Assembly: GCA_034432755.1 (NCBI GenBank)
Contig: DAOUBQ010000028.1
Coordinates: 1-64,000, forward strand
Direction: 5' to 3'
DNA from: UBA5195 sp034432755
GTDB taxonomy: Bacteria > Chloroflexota > Anaerolineae > Anaerolineales > Villigracilaceae
Length of the DNA: 64,000 bases
A program made the translations under genes and the position numbers. Positions 8,216-16,417 of the stretch are shown here, one piece after another; the first letter of the stretch is position 1, and each line of letters opens with the position of its first letter. The notes below the pieces were generated by a model. The model saw nothing but the letters and a program-made list of their open reading frames with translations. It did not search any database and was not told the origin of the DNA.

Positions 8216-8914
8216 ATGCAATCGCTCAAAATTAATACCCGCGAAAAGCTGAATGCCCTGTGCGCGAACGTCTTTTTCCAAGGTCTGGACGACGATTCCA
8301 TGAATGAACTGGCCGCTTCAACGAGCCTGCGGCGCTTCGAGCGCGGCGAGGTGCTGTTTTGGGAGGGCGACTCTTGCGCCGGGCTGCACATTATCCAAAA
8401 GGGCAGCGTCAAACTGTTTCGCGTTTCCCCGTTGGGGCGTCAGCACATCATCCGCGTCATCCAGGAAGGCGAGACCTGTAATGAAGTGCCGGTTTTCGAT
8501 GGCGGGGAAAACCCGGTCAACGTGGAAGCCTTGGAGGAGACTACCGTTTGGGTGGTGGATGCTCGCGCGGTGCAGTCGCTGATGCGCAAAGACCCTGCCT
8601 TTATGCACAAAACCATCCAAAACCTGGCACGGATGATGCGTCACCTGGTCAACATGGTTAGCGAGATGGCATTTTACCAGGTGACGCATCGCCTGGCGCG
8701 GCTGATAGGCGAGATTCCGCCCGAAGAATTAAGTGGTGAGTCATCTACACGTTGGACGCAGGACCAACTGGCGGCGAGGCTGGGAACCGTGCGCGAGGTG
8801 GTGGCGCGCTCCCTGCGTGAGTTGGAACGCTCAGGGGCGATCAACGTCGAAAACCGGCGGATATTTATCAAAAATAACGAAGTGCTTCAGCAATGGGCGC
8901 AGCCGTGGAATTGA
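8216..8914 (+). CDS. Crp/Fnr family transcription regulator
   Basis: 232 residues: a cNMP-binding-type beta-barrel (about 10-125, with RGEVLFWEGDSCAGLHIIQ and GETCNEVPVFDGG), a long dimerisation helix, and a C-terminal winged helix (about 165-225, WTQDQLAARLGTVREVVARS). The Cys cluster of true Fnr is absent, so it does not look like an oxygen-sensing [4Fe-4S] protein. Effector unknown. The gene is divergent from the hemerythrin-like gene with 169 bp between them, which may contain its operator. No consensus TTGAT-N4-ATCAA box is evident. Confidence 0.85.
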   Translation: MQSLKINTREKLNALCANVFFQGLDDDSMNELAASTSLRRFERGEVLFWEGDSCAGLHIIQKGSVKLFRVSPLGRQHIIRVIQEGETCNEVPVFDGGENPVNVEALEETTVWVVDARAVQSLMRKDPAFMHKTIQNLARMMRHLVNMVSEMAFYQVTHRLARLIGEIPPEELSGESSTRWTQDQLAARLGTVREVVARSLRELERSGAINVENRRIFIKNNEVLQQWAQPWN

Positions 8915-8962
8915 TGATGGGTTGGTCTATCCCTGGAACAAGTGATTGGGTAAAAAACTTAG

Positions 8963-8990
8963 CGAGCCGCGCCCATAGGGGCGCGGCTCG
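8963..8990. terminator. bidirectional terminator hairpin
   Basis: A 12-bp GC-rich stem (CGAGCCGCGCCC at 8963-8974 with GGGCGCGGCTCG at 8979-8990, loop ATAG) sits between the convergent crp-like gene and htpG. Confidence 0.7.
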
Positions 8991-9029
8991 GCTGCTTAAA
9001 CATCTGTGAAATCCGTTTAATCGGTGGAT

Positions 9030-10874
9030 TTACTTCCCCAGCGCGGCTTCGATTAACTTCTGGACCCTCGGCGCTATGCTGGATGGGTCGGGGTGCAGGC
9101 CTTCCACCAGCAGGGCGCTGTCGTAGATTTGCTCGATGACCAGGGTTTGTAGCTCCGAATTGGCGGGCATTGCCAGCAGGCTCTTCAAAATCGAATGGGA
9201 GGGGTTGAGTTCCAGGATTTTCTTGGGGACTTCGTAGTCTTTTCCCAGATATTTATAGACGCGTTGTAATTCGGGGTTGAGCGCGCCTTCTGGGTCCACC
9301 AGCCGCGCCACTGACTGCGAGAGCCGTTGGCTGGCGCGCACATCCGTCACGCGCTCGCCCAGCACGCTTTTGAATCGTTCGACGAGTCTGCTAAAATCGG
9401 TTTCGGGGATTTTCTCCGGCTCAGGCTGGCCTTCTTTGGGCGGTTGGGGCGTCTCGACCTCGGCCTGGGCCACGTTTTTCAGGTCGAAATCTTTGTATTT
9501 ATGCAGTCCCATCAGCATAAACGAGTCGATGGGTTCGGTTAGCAAAAGCACTTCCAGCCCTTGCGCCTGGAAGGTATCGAGGTGCGGGCTGCGCAGAACG
9601 GCTTTGGGGTCTTCGCCGACGATGTAGTAGATGAATTTCTGGCCTTCTTTCATCCGTCCGGCGTAGTCATCGAGCGAGGACCAGGTTTCGAGCTGGAGGT
9701 TGGTTTTGAAGCGCAGCAGAGGCAACATTTTGTCGCTTTCTGCCGGGTTGGTGGCGACGCCTTGTTTCAGGTAGCCGCCAAATTCCTTCCAGAAAATTTC
9801 ATATTTCCCGCTATCGTTCTTTGCCAGGGTTTCGAGTTCCTTGATGACCTGCCCGGTGATCACTTTTTTCAGGCGCGGCATCAGTCCGCTCGATTGTACC
9901 GTCTCGCGCGAGACGTTGAGTGGCAGGTCTTCTGAATCGACCACGCCTTGCACAAAGCGCAGGTATTCGGGCAAAAGGTCTTTGTTATATTCGTCAATCA
10001 GGATGTTGCGTGAATACAGTTTCAGCCCGTCGTCCTTGCGCAGTGAGAGCATTCCGCGCTCGCCCTTGCCTGGCACATACAGCAAGGCGTACAACTGCAC
10101 CGGGGCGTCGGTTACGAAATGGGTGGTTAGCAATGGTTCCTCGAATTCCAGGGTCATTTGGCGGTAGAAATCGGTGTATTGGGTTTCGCTGATGTCGGCT
10201 TTGGGGGTGCGCCAGAGCGAGGTCTGCTTGTTGACTGGTTTCTCATCTGTGCCGACGTAAATGGGGAAACTGATGTAATCGGAATGTTTGTGGATGATGT
10301 TCTTGACCCGGTATTCCTCGGCAAATTCGGCGGCGTCTTCTTTGAGGATGATTTTGATTTCGGTGCCGCGCTCAGGCTTTTCAGCTGTTTCGATTTGGTA
10401 GTTGTCGTCGCCTGTGCAGGTCCAACTGACTGCTTGGGCGTCTCGTTTGTGGGAGCGGGAGGTCACTTTGACCGATTCGGCGACCATGAAGACGGAGTAG
10501 AATCCCACTCCAAACTGGCCTATCATGCCCGATGCGTCGAAATTCTGCTGTTTGGCGGTTTCAAGGAAACGCCGCGCGCCTGATTGGGCGATGGTGCCGA
10601 GGTGGTCAATGATTTCCTCGCGCGTCATGCCGATTCCGGTGTCTGTGATGGTCAGAGTCCGGGCGTCTTTATCAATGGTGATGTGAATTTTGAGTTCTGC
10701 TTCGGGGTTGAGTACGTCTTGGTTGGTCAGCATTTCGAAGCGCAGGCGGTTGAGGGCGTCGGAGGCGTTGGAGAGCAGTTCGCGCAGAAAGACTTCGCGG
10801 TCTTTGTAGAGCGAATGGATGAGAATGTGAAGGAGTTGTTGGGTTTCGGCTTTGAAGGTGAAGGTTTCGGTCAT
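9030..10874 (-). CDS. htpG: Hsp90-family chaperone HtpG
   Basis: 614 residues from the ATG at 10874. A GTG two codons upstream (10880) is an alternative start. The N-terminal GHKL ATPase is complete: QQLLHILIHSLY, ELLSNASDALNRLRF (Asn binding Mg-ATP), DTGIGM and GQFGVGFYS. The middle and C-terminal dimerisation domains follow at the usual length. It is an ATP-dependent chaperone of the cytoplasm. No CIRCE element is visible in the 270 bp upstream, so heat-shock control cannot be read off. Confidence 0.95.
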   Translation of the reverse strand: MTETFTFKAETQQLLHILIHSLYKDREVFLRELLSNASDALNRLRFEMLTNQDVLNPEAELKIHITIDKDARTLTITDTGIGMTREEIIDHLGTIAQSGARRFLETAKQQNFDASGMIGQFGVGFYSVFMVAESVKVTSRSHKRDAQAVSWTCTGDDNYQIETAEKPERGTEIKIILKEDAAEFAEEYRVKNIIHKHSDYISFPIYVGTDEKPVNKQTSLWRTPKADISETQYTDFYRQMTLEFEEPLLTTHFVTDAPVQLYALLYVPGKGERGMLSLRKDDGLKLYSRNILIDEYNKDLLPEYLRFVQGVVDSEDLPLNVSRETVQSSGLMPRLKKVITGQVIKELETLAKNDSGKYEIFWKEFGGYLKQGVATNPAESDKMLPLLRFKTNLQLETWSSLDDYAGRMKEGQKFIYYIVGEDPKAVLRSPHLDTFQAQGLEVLLLTEPIDSFMLMGLHKYKDFDLKNVAQAEVETPQPPKEGQPEPEKIPETDFSRLVERFKSVLGERVTDVRASQRLSQSVARLVDPEGALNPELQRVYKYLGKDYEVPKKILELNPSHSILKSLLAMPANSELQTLVIEQIYDSALLVEGLHPDPSSIAPRVQKLIEAALGK

Positions 10875-11078
10875 GGCCACCTCGTCAGGGTTGTGAATGT
10901 GGGATAGTGGGGTAGGTTTTAGAAGGCGTTTGGTGGAAGATGTTTGGGCTGGAACACCGTTGCTTAACGGGGGCAGGTTTCAGCCTGTGAGCGGGTTTTC
11001 CCTAAAATTTCGGATTGATTTTATATCGAATGCATCTGTCTTTTGCAAGAGTTTTGTTAGAGGAATATCAACGCCCGC

Positions 11079-11107
11079 TTGCCATGCTTTGCTGGATGCC
11101 ATATAAT
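11079..11107 (+). promoter_or_regulatory. sigma-70-type promoter
   Basis: TTGCCA (11079-11084), 17-bp spacer, TATAAT (11102-11107). It is followed by an AAGGAG RBS at 11132 and the GTG start at 11145, so it should drive the ferredoxin reductase gene. Confidence 0.7.
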
Positions 11108-11144
11108 CACCTTGCTTTGTATTCTGCAATCAAGGAGATGGACA

Positions 11145-12473
11145 GTGACAGACCAGTGTTATTATGCCGCCGTGGTGGGCGCGGGCCCGGCGGGCATGTA
11201 TGCCGCCCGTGAACTGGCGCGCAACGGTGTGCGGGTGGTTCTTTTTAATCGTGATATCAAGCCCGGCGGCCTGGCCGAATATGGGATTTATCCCGATAAG
11301 CATACTATGAAGCGCGGCCTGCGTCAGCAGTTCTACCAGGTGTTGGACACGCCCGGTTTGACCTATTGCGGTAACATCACCATCGGTGCGAAGGGCGACC
11401 TGACGTTGGACGACCTGCGCAGGCTGGGTTTCCAGGCGATTTTGGTGTGTGCCGGGGCGCAGGGGATTAAGTGGCTGGGAATCCCTGGCGAGGCGCTGAC
11501 GGGTGTTTACCATGCCAAGGGACCGGTGTTTCACTATAACCTGCTGCCGCCCTACACCCAGAAAATTTTCGAGTTTGGCAAGCGGGTGGCGATTGTGGGG
11601 GCGGGGAATGTGATGCTCGATATTGCCCGTTACCTGACCCGCCGCTTGAAGGTGGACGAGGTGGTGGCGCTGGTGCGGCGCGGCCCGGCGGAAGTGAAGT
11701 TTGACCGCAAAGAGCTGGAACATGTGATTGCCAACCTCGACCTGGAAGCCTTCGACCGCGAAATTGAGCGGGTTGCGCCGCAGATGGAGGCGATTGGGCA
11801 GAATCCGCAGGCGGTGAAACAGGCTATTTTGGATGCCCTGTCGAAGGCCGAGCCGCCCAATTCGCGTTCGCGCTTTCGGCTGGAGTTTCTGGTTTCGCCA
11901 GTGCGCGTGCTGGGCGAACAAGTTGCCACTGGCCTGGAAGTGGAAGAAAATTTCTTGCGAATCAACAAGAATGGTGTGGTGAGCGCGCACGGGACGGGCA
12001 TAACCCGTGAAATTGAGGTTGATTCGATTGTGTTTGCAATTGGCGACCGGGTAGATGCCGATTTTGGGCTGCCGGTGTCGTCGTCGGAGTTTGCCAAAAA
12101 CCCCGCGCCGCGTTTTCCGGTGGATGATATTTCTTATGAAGCCTACGACCCGGATGCGGATGCGATTATCCCAGATGTGTTTGTGGCCGGCTGGAGCCGT
12201 CAGGCCAGCACCGGGCTGGTGGGTTATGCCCGCAAGGATGGGGTGAACGGCGCGAAAGCGGTTTTACAGTATCTCCAGACCTTGCAGCCGGTTAAGCCGG
12301 ATGAGTCTGCGTTGGCGGCGCGGGTGAAGGCGATTGGCAAGCCGGTTGTTAACCTATCTGATATTCGTAAGCTGGCGGCAATTGAAGATGAGATTGCCCA
12401 GCGGCGCGGGTTGGAGACGTTCAAGTTTGGCACAAATGAAGAGATGCTCGAAAAAATTATGTCGGTTGGTTAA
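11145..12473 (+). CDS. ferredoxin-NADP reductase, adrenodoxin-reductase (FprA) type
   Basis: 442 residues from GTG at 11145, chosen because AAGGAG lies 7 nt upstream. Longer readings have no RBS and begin upstream of the likely transcription start. Landmarks: FAD motif AAVVGAGPAGMYAARELA, second nucleotide motif AIVGAGNVMLDIARYLTR, then VALVRRGPAEVKFDRKEL and the C-terminal GWSRQASTGLVGYARKDGV, which match the adrenodoxin-reductase/FprA family. It probably transfers electrons between NADPH and a ferredoxin. It is monocistronic, with its own promoter and terminator. Related glutamate-synthase beta-type enzymes are less likely because the N-terminal Fe-S segment is absent. Confidence 0.8.
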   Translation: MTDQCYYAAVVGAGPAGMYAARELARNGVRVVLFNRDIKPGGLAEYGIYPDKHTMKRGLRQQFYQVLDTPGLTYCGNITIGAKGDLTLDDLRRLGFQAILVCAGAQGIKWLGIPGEALTGVYHAKGPVFHYNLLPPYTQKIFEFGKRVAIVGAGNVMLDIARYLTRRLKVDEVVALVRRGPAEVKFDRKELEHVIANLDLEAFDREIERVAPQMEAIGQNPQAVKQAILDALSKAEPPNSRSRFRLEFLVSPVRVLGEQVATGLEVEENFLRINKNGVVSAHGTGITREIEVDSIVFAIGDRVDADFGLPVSSSEFAKNPAPRFPVDDISYEAYDPDADAIIPDVFVAGWSRQASTGLVGYARKDGVNGAKAVLQYLQTLQPVKPDESALAARVKAIGKPVVNLSDIRKLAAIEDEIAQRRGLETFKFGTNEEMLEKIMSVG

Positions 12474-12480
12474 AGTTAAC

Positions 12481-12537
12481 GGATTTGACAGCGGATGAAA
12501 TGGAGAAACGGATGGGGAAACGGATAAACGCCTGAAT
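12481..12537. repeat. degenerate GCGGATGAAATGGA repeat
   Basis: Loose tandem units (GCGGATGAAATGGAGAAACGG, then GATGGGGAAACGGATAAACG) directly after a stop codon. The same unit recurs more regularly at 16301-16369, also directly after a stop codon. Confidence 0.5.
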
Positions 12538-12562
12538 AAACCAACCATATATTCGCTTTGAG

Positions 12563-12597
12563 CGCAGGACAAGAGAGTCTCTTGTCCTGCGTTTTGT
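12563..12597 (+). terminator. intrinsic terminator
   Basis: CGCAGGACAAGAGA (12563-12576) pairs with TCTCTTGTCCTGCG (12578-12591), then TTTTGTT. It ends the ferredoxin reductase transcript. Confidence 0.8.
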
Positions 12598-12867
12598 TGA
12601 TGAGTAGCGGATTGCAATTGCAGTGGCGAGGCACGGGTTTGTTGAAGATAAGACTTGTGGGGGAGTTTGAAAACGAAAAACCATGCGTATACTGAAATTA
12701 TGGCGCGAGTTACAGAACGTTTGTTATGACTCTGTAAGGGTTGCGTTAGTCTCTTGTAAGGAACAAATCTTGCACAATGGTGTTTGATTAGTAGAGAAAT
12801 ATGGAACCAAAGCGCATCTTGAGTCGTTATATATTCATCCAATTCACCAACCTGAAAGGAGGTTCTC
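12598..12867. other. intergenic, leader of the small membrane protein gene
   Basis: 270 bp without a supported gene. A TATACT box near 12689 could start the transcript of the small gene at 12868. I see no operator or repeat. A long minus-strand reading frame across the area (12354-12959) has no domain and runs into the ferredoxin reductase gene. Confidence 0.4.
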
Positions 12868-12984
12868 ATGACCGCATACGAAGTTACAGTCTTGTTCCTG
12901 GTTGTCGGTTTGTTCGTCGTCATCGGCCTCCTGCCGTTGTTCACCAGCCAGGACGACAACTCCCTGGTTCAGCGTCACGAGTGA
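12868..12984 (+). CDS. 38-residue single-span membrane peptide
   Basis: ATG at 12868 is preceded by AAAGGAGG, about as strong an RBS as occurs in this window. The product starts MTAYEVTVLFLVVGLFVVIG, has one hydrophobic span (about 6-26), and ends with a polar tail SQDDNSLVQRHE. A strong terminator follows 27 bp after the stop, so it is a complete one-gene transcription unit. I recognise no family. It could be a small subunit of a respiratory or transport complex, or a regulator. RBS plus terminator make it a convincing gene despite its size. Confidence 0.75.
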   Translation: MTAYEVTVLFLVVGLFVVIGLLPLFTSQDDNSLVQRHE

Positions 12985-13011
12985 CAATGATGGACGACCC
13001 CCAACCCCCCT

Positions 13012-13054
13012 GAAGGCGACCGCGCGTAATCAACCGGTCGCCTTCAACTTTTTT
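13012..13054 (+). terminator. intrinsic terminator
   Basis: GAAGGCGACCG (13012-13022) pairs perfectly with CGGTCGCCTTC (13035-13045), followed by AACTTTTTT. Confidence 0.85.
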
Positions 13055-13113
13055 ATGGATGAATTTGCTGAAAAAATCTTTTCTTTGTGGTGATGGGTCT
13101 TTTTGCAGTGGAT

Positions 13114-14184
13114 TTATGGATGTTTAGGGGAATTCAGTTGTTGTGCTATTTGCCGGTCTACTTTGCCCATAGGGTGGGATTCCAGTTCGGTCAGGGGAAT
13201 CCATTGCAGGGGGGATTCGGCCAGGGGTTCGGCGAGTTGGCAGAGCCAGGGGGTTTCTGTCAGCCGGAAGTGGGTGTAGGTGTGCTGAATGTTTGGGAGG
13301 CGCGTGAGCGGAGTTACTTTTAGCGAGTAGGAGGTTTCGATGGCGGTCACAAGGGATTCGGCCGAGTCGTCTTGCGCTTCTGCGGCGGGGAATTCCCACA
13401 GGCCGCCGAGCAATCCCTTGGCGGGGCGGCGGTTGAGGAGGGTTTTTCCATCCAAAAGAATGACGGCAGCGGCTTTGCGTTTGTGGGGGATTTCGGGTTT
13501 GGGCTTCGTTACCGGGCGCTGATGCTGGATTCCTGCCCGGCGGGCAAGGCAGATTCCTTGCGCAGGGCAAAGCAGGCAGCGCGGGTTGCGGGGCAGGCAA
13601 ATTGTGGCGCCTAAGTCCATGAGGGCCTGGTTGTAGTCGGCGGCGCGGCCCAAGGGGAGGTGGGTTTCGGCCAGCTCCCAGAGAGCGTTTTCACCTTCGA
13701 TGGAGTCGGCAGGCAGGGATACGTCGAAGACGCGTGCAAAGACTCGTTTCAGGTTGCCGTCGAGCGCAGCGACATTTTGCCCAAAGGCGATGGCGGCGAT
13801 GGCGGCGGCGGTGTAGCGACCGATGCCTGGCAGTTTGCGCAGTGCGGTGATTTCGGAGGGGAGTTGGCCGTTGTATTCGTCCACAATGATTTTGGCCGCT
13901 TTATGCAGGTTGCGGGCGCGGCTGTAGTAGCCCAGGCCTTCCCAGGCTGAGAGAACATCTTGTTCGGGGGCGATGGATAGGGACCGGAGGGTGGGGAAAC
14001 GTTCCATCCAGCGCGCAAAGTAGGGGATGACGGCTTCGACCCGAGTCTGTTGGAGCATGATTTCGCTGACCCAGATGGCGTAAGAATCGGGATGCCCGCT
14101 CTTTTGCTCGGCGGGGTTTCGCCAGGGCAGGGTGCGGGCATGTTTTTGGTACCAGGCCAGGAGGCGCCGGGTAAAGTCGGTCAT
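13114..14184 (-). CDS. mutY: A/G-specific adenine DNA glycosylase
   Basis: 356 residues. Catalytic Glu41 lies in WVSEIMLQQTRVE, helix-hairpin-helix LPGIGRYTAAAI is at 118-129, catalytic Asp142 is in ALDGNLKRV, and the [4Fe-4S] loop is C196-x6-C203-x2-C206-x5-C212. A C-terminal NUDIX-like domain (about 225-350) is the part that recognises 8-oxoguanine. It removes adenine mispaired with 8-oxoG in base excision repair. It follows the 14200-14502 gene by 15 bp on the same strand, so the two probably share a transcript. Confidence 0.95.
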   Translation of the reverse strand: MTDFTRRLLAWYQKHARTLPWRNPAEQKSGHPDSYAIWVSEIMLQQTRVEAVIPYFARWMERFPTLRSLSIAPEQDVLSAWEGLGYYSRARNLHKAAKIIVDEYNGQLPSEITALRKLPGIGRYTAAAIAAIAFGQNVAALDGNLKRVFARVFDVSLPADSIEGENALWELAETHLPLGRAADYNQALMDLGATICLPRNPRCLLCPAQGICLARRAGIQHQRPVTKPKPEIPHKRKAAAVILLDGKTLLNRRPAKGLLGGLWEFPAAEAQDDSAESLVTAIETSYSLKVTPLTRLPNIQHTYTHFRLTETPWLCQLAEPLAESPLQWIPLTELESHPMGKVDRQIAQQLNSPKHP

Positions 14185-14199
14185 CAGGCGATTGGGCGA

Positions 14200-14502
14200 T
14201 TAAAACTGGAAGCCGCCCTTGCCGGGAACGACTTTGTAGGAGTAGTTTTTGACGAAGGCCTGGAGTCTCTCGCGCAGGCCGTTCCATTCGACGGAGCCAA
14301 GCACGCGCTGCGCGCCGGGCAGGTCGGGGGCCAGGAGGGCGACCAGGATTTGGGGGTATTCGCCGTAGATGGTGGCCCAGGCTTCGATGGGTTCAAGCCC
14401 CAGCCGTTGGACGCCAGGAATAAATTCGCCAATAACGAATTCGAAGTATTCTTGTTCGCGTTCGGGGGCGATATCCCAGGTAAGGAGGAGTTTGACTGGC
14501 AT
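14200..14502 (-). CDS. small protein, unrecognised
   Basis: 100 residues, soluble, beginning MPVKLLLTWDIAPEREQEYF and ending near VVPGKGGFQF. Alternating strand/helix pattern and aromatic positions resemble small ferredoxin-like (dimeric alpha-beta barrel) proteins, but I cannot name the family. It lies just upstream of mutY on the same strand with a 15-bp gap. GTAAGGAGG lies about 12 nt before the start, supporting it as a real gene. The function is unknown. Confidence 0.7.
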   Translation of the reverse strand: MPVKLLLTWDIAPEREQEYFEFVIGEFIPGVQRLGLEPIEAWATIYGEYPQILVALLAPDLPGAQRVLGSVEWNGLRERLQAFVKNYSYKVVPGKGGFQF

Positions 14503-14666
14503 AAGAACTCTTTTGATTGGTTGAGTCTACTGCAAAAAGACCTTTATAACGAAGTACACGAAGTTTAAAAGATTAAAAGCAGTTGCTTTGTGTCTTTTGG
14601 TGACGATGGTGTTGAATTGGTTTTTGCAGGAGATTCCTTGGTTGTAAAAGCGGAATGGGCGGTGCC

Positions 14667-15317
14667 TTATGCAGCGGAGGCCGGGTTGAGGACAATGACT
14701 TTGGTTTCTTCGGGCAGGCCAGAGCGCGAGATTTTAAGGGATGCGACAGAGTCGGCAGAGGTGAGTCCCATTTCTTTGAGGAATTTGGAGAGCGGGTCGA
14801 GTTGGATTTTGCATTCTTGGCGGCCATAGTGCATGGGGATGACGATGTTTGGCTCAAGCAAGGAGATGACTTCTGCTGCTTTGGCTGCGTTTAGTCCATT
14901 GCCGCCGCCAACCGGGACGAGGGCGACATGTACTGTGCCGAGGTCTTCCACTTCGGATTGGGTGGGAACCTGGCGCAGGTCGCCCAGGTGGGCAACGTTC
15001 AGGCCGTCGTAATCGAAGACGTACAGGGTATTGCGTGGTTTCTCAACGTTCTTTTTGCCGTTGGTGTCGGTTTGGACGCCCGTGATGAAGACGCCGCCGA
15101 TTTCAAACTCGCCGGGGCCGTTGATGCGGTGCGAGACGCTTTTGACGGCGCTGATGAAGTTGTGTCCTGGTGCTTCGTGGCTGATGGTGACGATATCGGC
15201 TTTCAGGCGCAGCGATTCGTAGCCGACGACTTCGCTATCGAAGGGGTCGGTGACGACGCTGGCCATGCCGCGCTCGGTGAATCGAAAACAGGAGTGCCCG
15301 TACCATGTGATTTCCAT
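14667..15317 (-). CDS. MBL-fold metallo-hydrolase-like protein
   Basis: 216 residues with the start MEITWYGHSCFRF and later TLYVFDYDGLNVAHLGDL and IVIPMHYG, typical of the UPF0173-like branch of metallo-beta-lactamase-fold proteins. The usual HxHxDH zinc motif reads SHEAPGHN, so one His and the Asp are missing. It may have one metal or none, and hydrolase activity is uncertain. TATAAT on the minus strand (15347-15342) and GGAGGTAAC before the ATG mark promoter and RBS. It is divergent from the EamA transporter. Confidence 0.7.
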   Translation of the reverse strand: MEITWYGHSCFRFTERGMASVVTDPFDSEVVGYESLRLKADIVTISHEAPGHNFISAVKSVSHRINGPGEFEIGGVFITGVQTDTNGKKNVEKPRNTLYVFDYDGLNVAHLGDLRQVPTQSEVEDLGTVHVALVPVGGGNGLNAAKAAEVISLLEPNIVIPMHYGRQECKIQLDPLSKFLKEMGLTSADSVASLKISRSGLPEETKVIVLNPASAA

Positions 15318-15370
15318 TTGAATGTTGTTACCTCCAGCACAATTATACCCGCAGCAAGGCGATGGAAAGT

Positions 15371-15376
15371 TATAAT
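15371..15376 (+). promoter_or_regulatory. -10 box for the EamA transporter gene
   Basis: TATAAT lies 38 nt before the ATG at 15415, with a GAGGAG RBS between them. No convincing -35 box is seen. Confidence 0.4.
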
Positions 15377-15414
15377 TCGGGCTTCTCTTATAAAAGAATT
15401 ACTTGAGGAGTCTT

Positions 15415-16299
15415 ATGCGCCGCGTCCATTCCCTTGCTTACATCGAAGCCTTGTTTGCCGTCATCGTTTGGGGCGGAACGTTCATTGCCACCAAGCTGGC
15501 CTTGCAGGAGGCTTCACCTTCTACGCTGGTTTTTCTGCGCTTTGGAATGGGTGTGCTGATTTTGGGTGCAACGGTGGCTCTGCGCCGTCAGTTTGCGCTG
15601 CCTGCGCGCGCCGAATGGGGTTATTTCGCGTTGGTGGGGGTCATTGGAGTGACCTTTCACCAGTGGCTGCAAGCGACTGGGCTGCAAACCGCCGCGGCGA
15701 CCACAACGGCCTGGATTGTGGCGACCATTCCGGTCTTTACTGCGCTGTTGGGTTGGTTGTTCTTGAAGGAGCGCCTGACGTTTTTGCGGGTTTTTGGGAT
15801 TGGGCTGGCGGGGTTGGGTGTGTTGCTGATTGTCAGTAAGGGCAATCTTTCGGCGTTGGCGGCTGGGAAGTTTGGAACGCCCGGTGATTTTCTCATCCTG
15901 ATCAGCGCGGTGAATTGGGCGGTTTTTTCGATTCTTTCGCGGCGGGGGTTGGAACAGCACCCTGCGGCACGGATGATGTTTTATGTGATGCTCTTTGGTT
16001 GGCTATTTGCGGGACTTTGGCTGTTTGGGTTTGGTCCTGGCTTGGGCGAGGTTGCTCATTTTACGCGCAATGGCTGGGGCAATGTCTTGGTTTTGGGGAT
16101 TTTCGGCTCTGGGCTTGCTTATATCGCCTGGTATGATGCGCTTAAGGCTATCCCGGCCAGTCAGTTGGGGGCTTTTATTTACGTTGAGCCGCTGGTGACG
16201 ATGGTTTTGGCAACTTTCTTATTGGGGGAGGCGATTACGATTGTTTCGATTCTCGGCGGGGCGGCGACGATTGTGGGGGTGTACCTGGTTAATCGCTAA
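15415..16299 (+). CDS. EamA/DMT-family transporter
   Basis: 294 residues from ATG 15415, which has GAGGAG 4 nt upstream. There are ten hydrophobic segments in two EamA repeats. The first begins LFAVIVWGGTFIATKLAL (the family start), and the second runs GDFLILISAVNWAVFSILSR with the late motif ALKAIPASQLGAFIYVEPLV. It is an inner-membrane drug/metabolite exporter of unknown substrate. It stands alone and is followed by a repeat tract and a strong terminator. Confidence 0.85.
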   Translation: MRRVHSLAYIEALFAVIVWGGTFIATKLALQEASPSTLVFLRFGMGVLILGATVALRRQFALPARAEWGYFALVGVIGVTFHQWLQATGLQTAAATTTAWIVATIPVFTALLGWLFLKERLTFLRVFGIGLAGLGVLLIVSKGNLSALAAGKFGTPGDFLILISAVNWAVFSILSRRGLEQHPAARMMFYVMLFGWLFAGLWLFGFGPGLGEVAHFTRNGWGNVLVLGIFGSGLAYIAWYDALKAIPASQLGAFIYVEPLVTMVLATFLLGEAITIVSILGGAATIVGVYLVNR

Positions 16300-16300
16300 A

Positions 16301-16369
16301 ACGGAATGGATAGCGGATGAAACGGAGTGGACAGCGGATGAAACGGAGAAGCGGATGAACAGCGGAGTA
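16301..16369. repeat. GCGGATGAAACGGA tandem repeat
   Basis: About four units of AGCGGATGAAACGGA spaced by short variable pieces, immediately after the EamA stop. Similar to the tract at 12481-12537. Confidence 0.6.
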
Positions 16370-16410
16370 CAAATGTCCCGAAGGTTTGAGAACCTTCGGG
16401 ACATTTGTTT
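16370..16410. terminator. 17-bp perfect hairpin terminator (CCCGAAGG family)
   Basis: CAAATGTCCCGAAGGTT (16370-16386) pairs with AACCTTCGGGACATTTG (16391-16407), then TTTCTC. It lies between the convergent EamA gene and the broken sortase gene and probably serves the plus strand. Confidence 0.8.
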
Positions 16411-16417
16411 CTCAGGT

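Noticed and set aside
7489..8216. Fnr-type binding box between the hemerythrin-like and Crp/Fnr genes
   Set aside because: TTGCAATTGTAA and similar half-palindromes are present, but none matches TTGAT-N4-ATCAA.
12354..12959. Minus-strand open frame of 201 codons
   Set aside because: It overlaps the end of the ferredoxin reductase gene, the terminator and the small peptide gene, and shows no domain.
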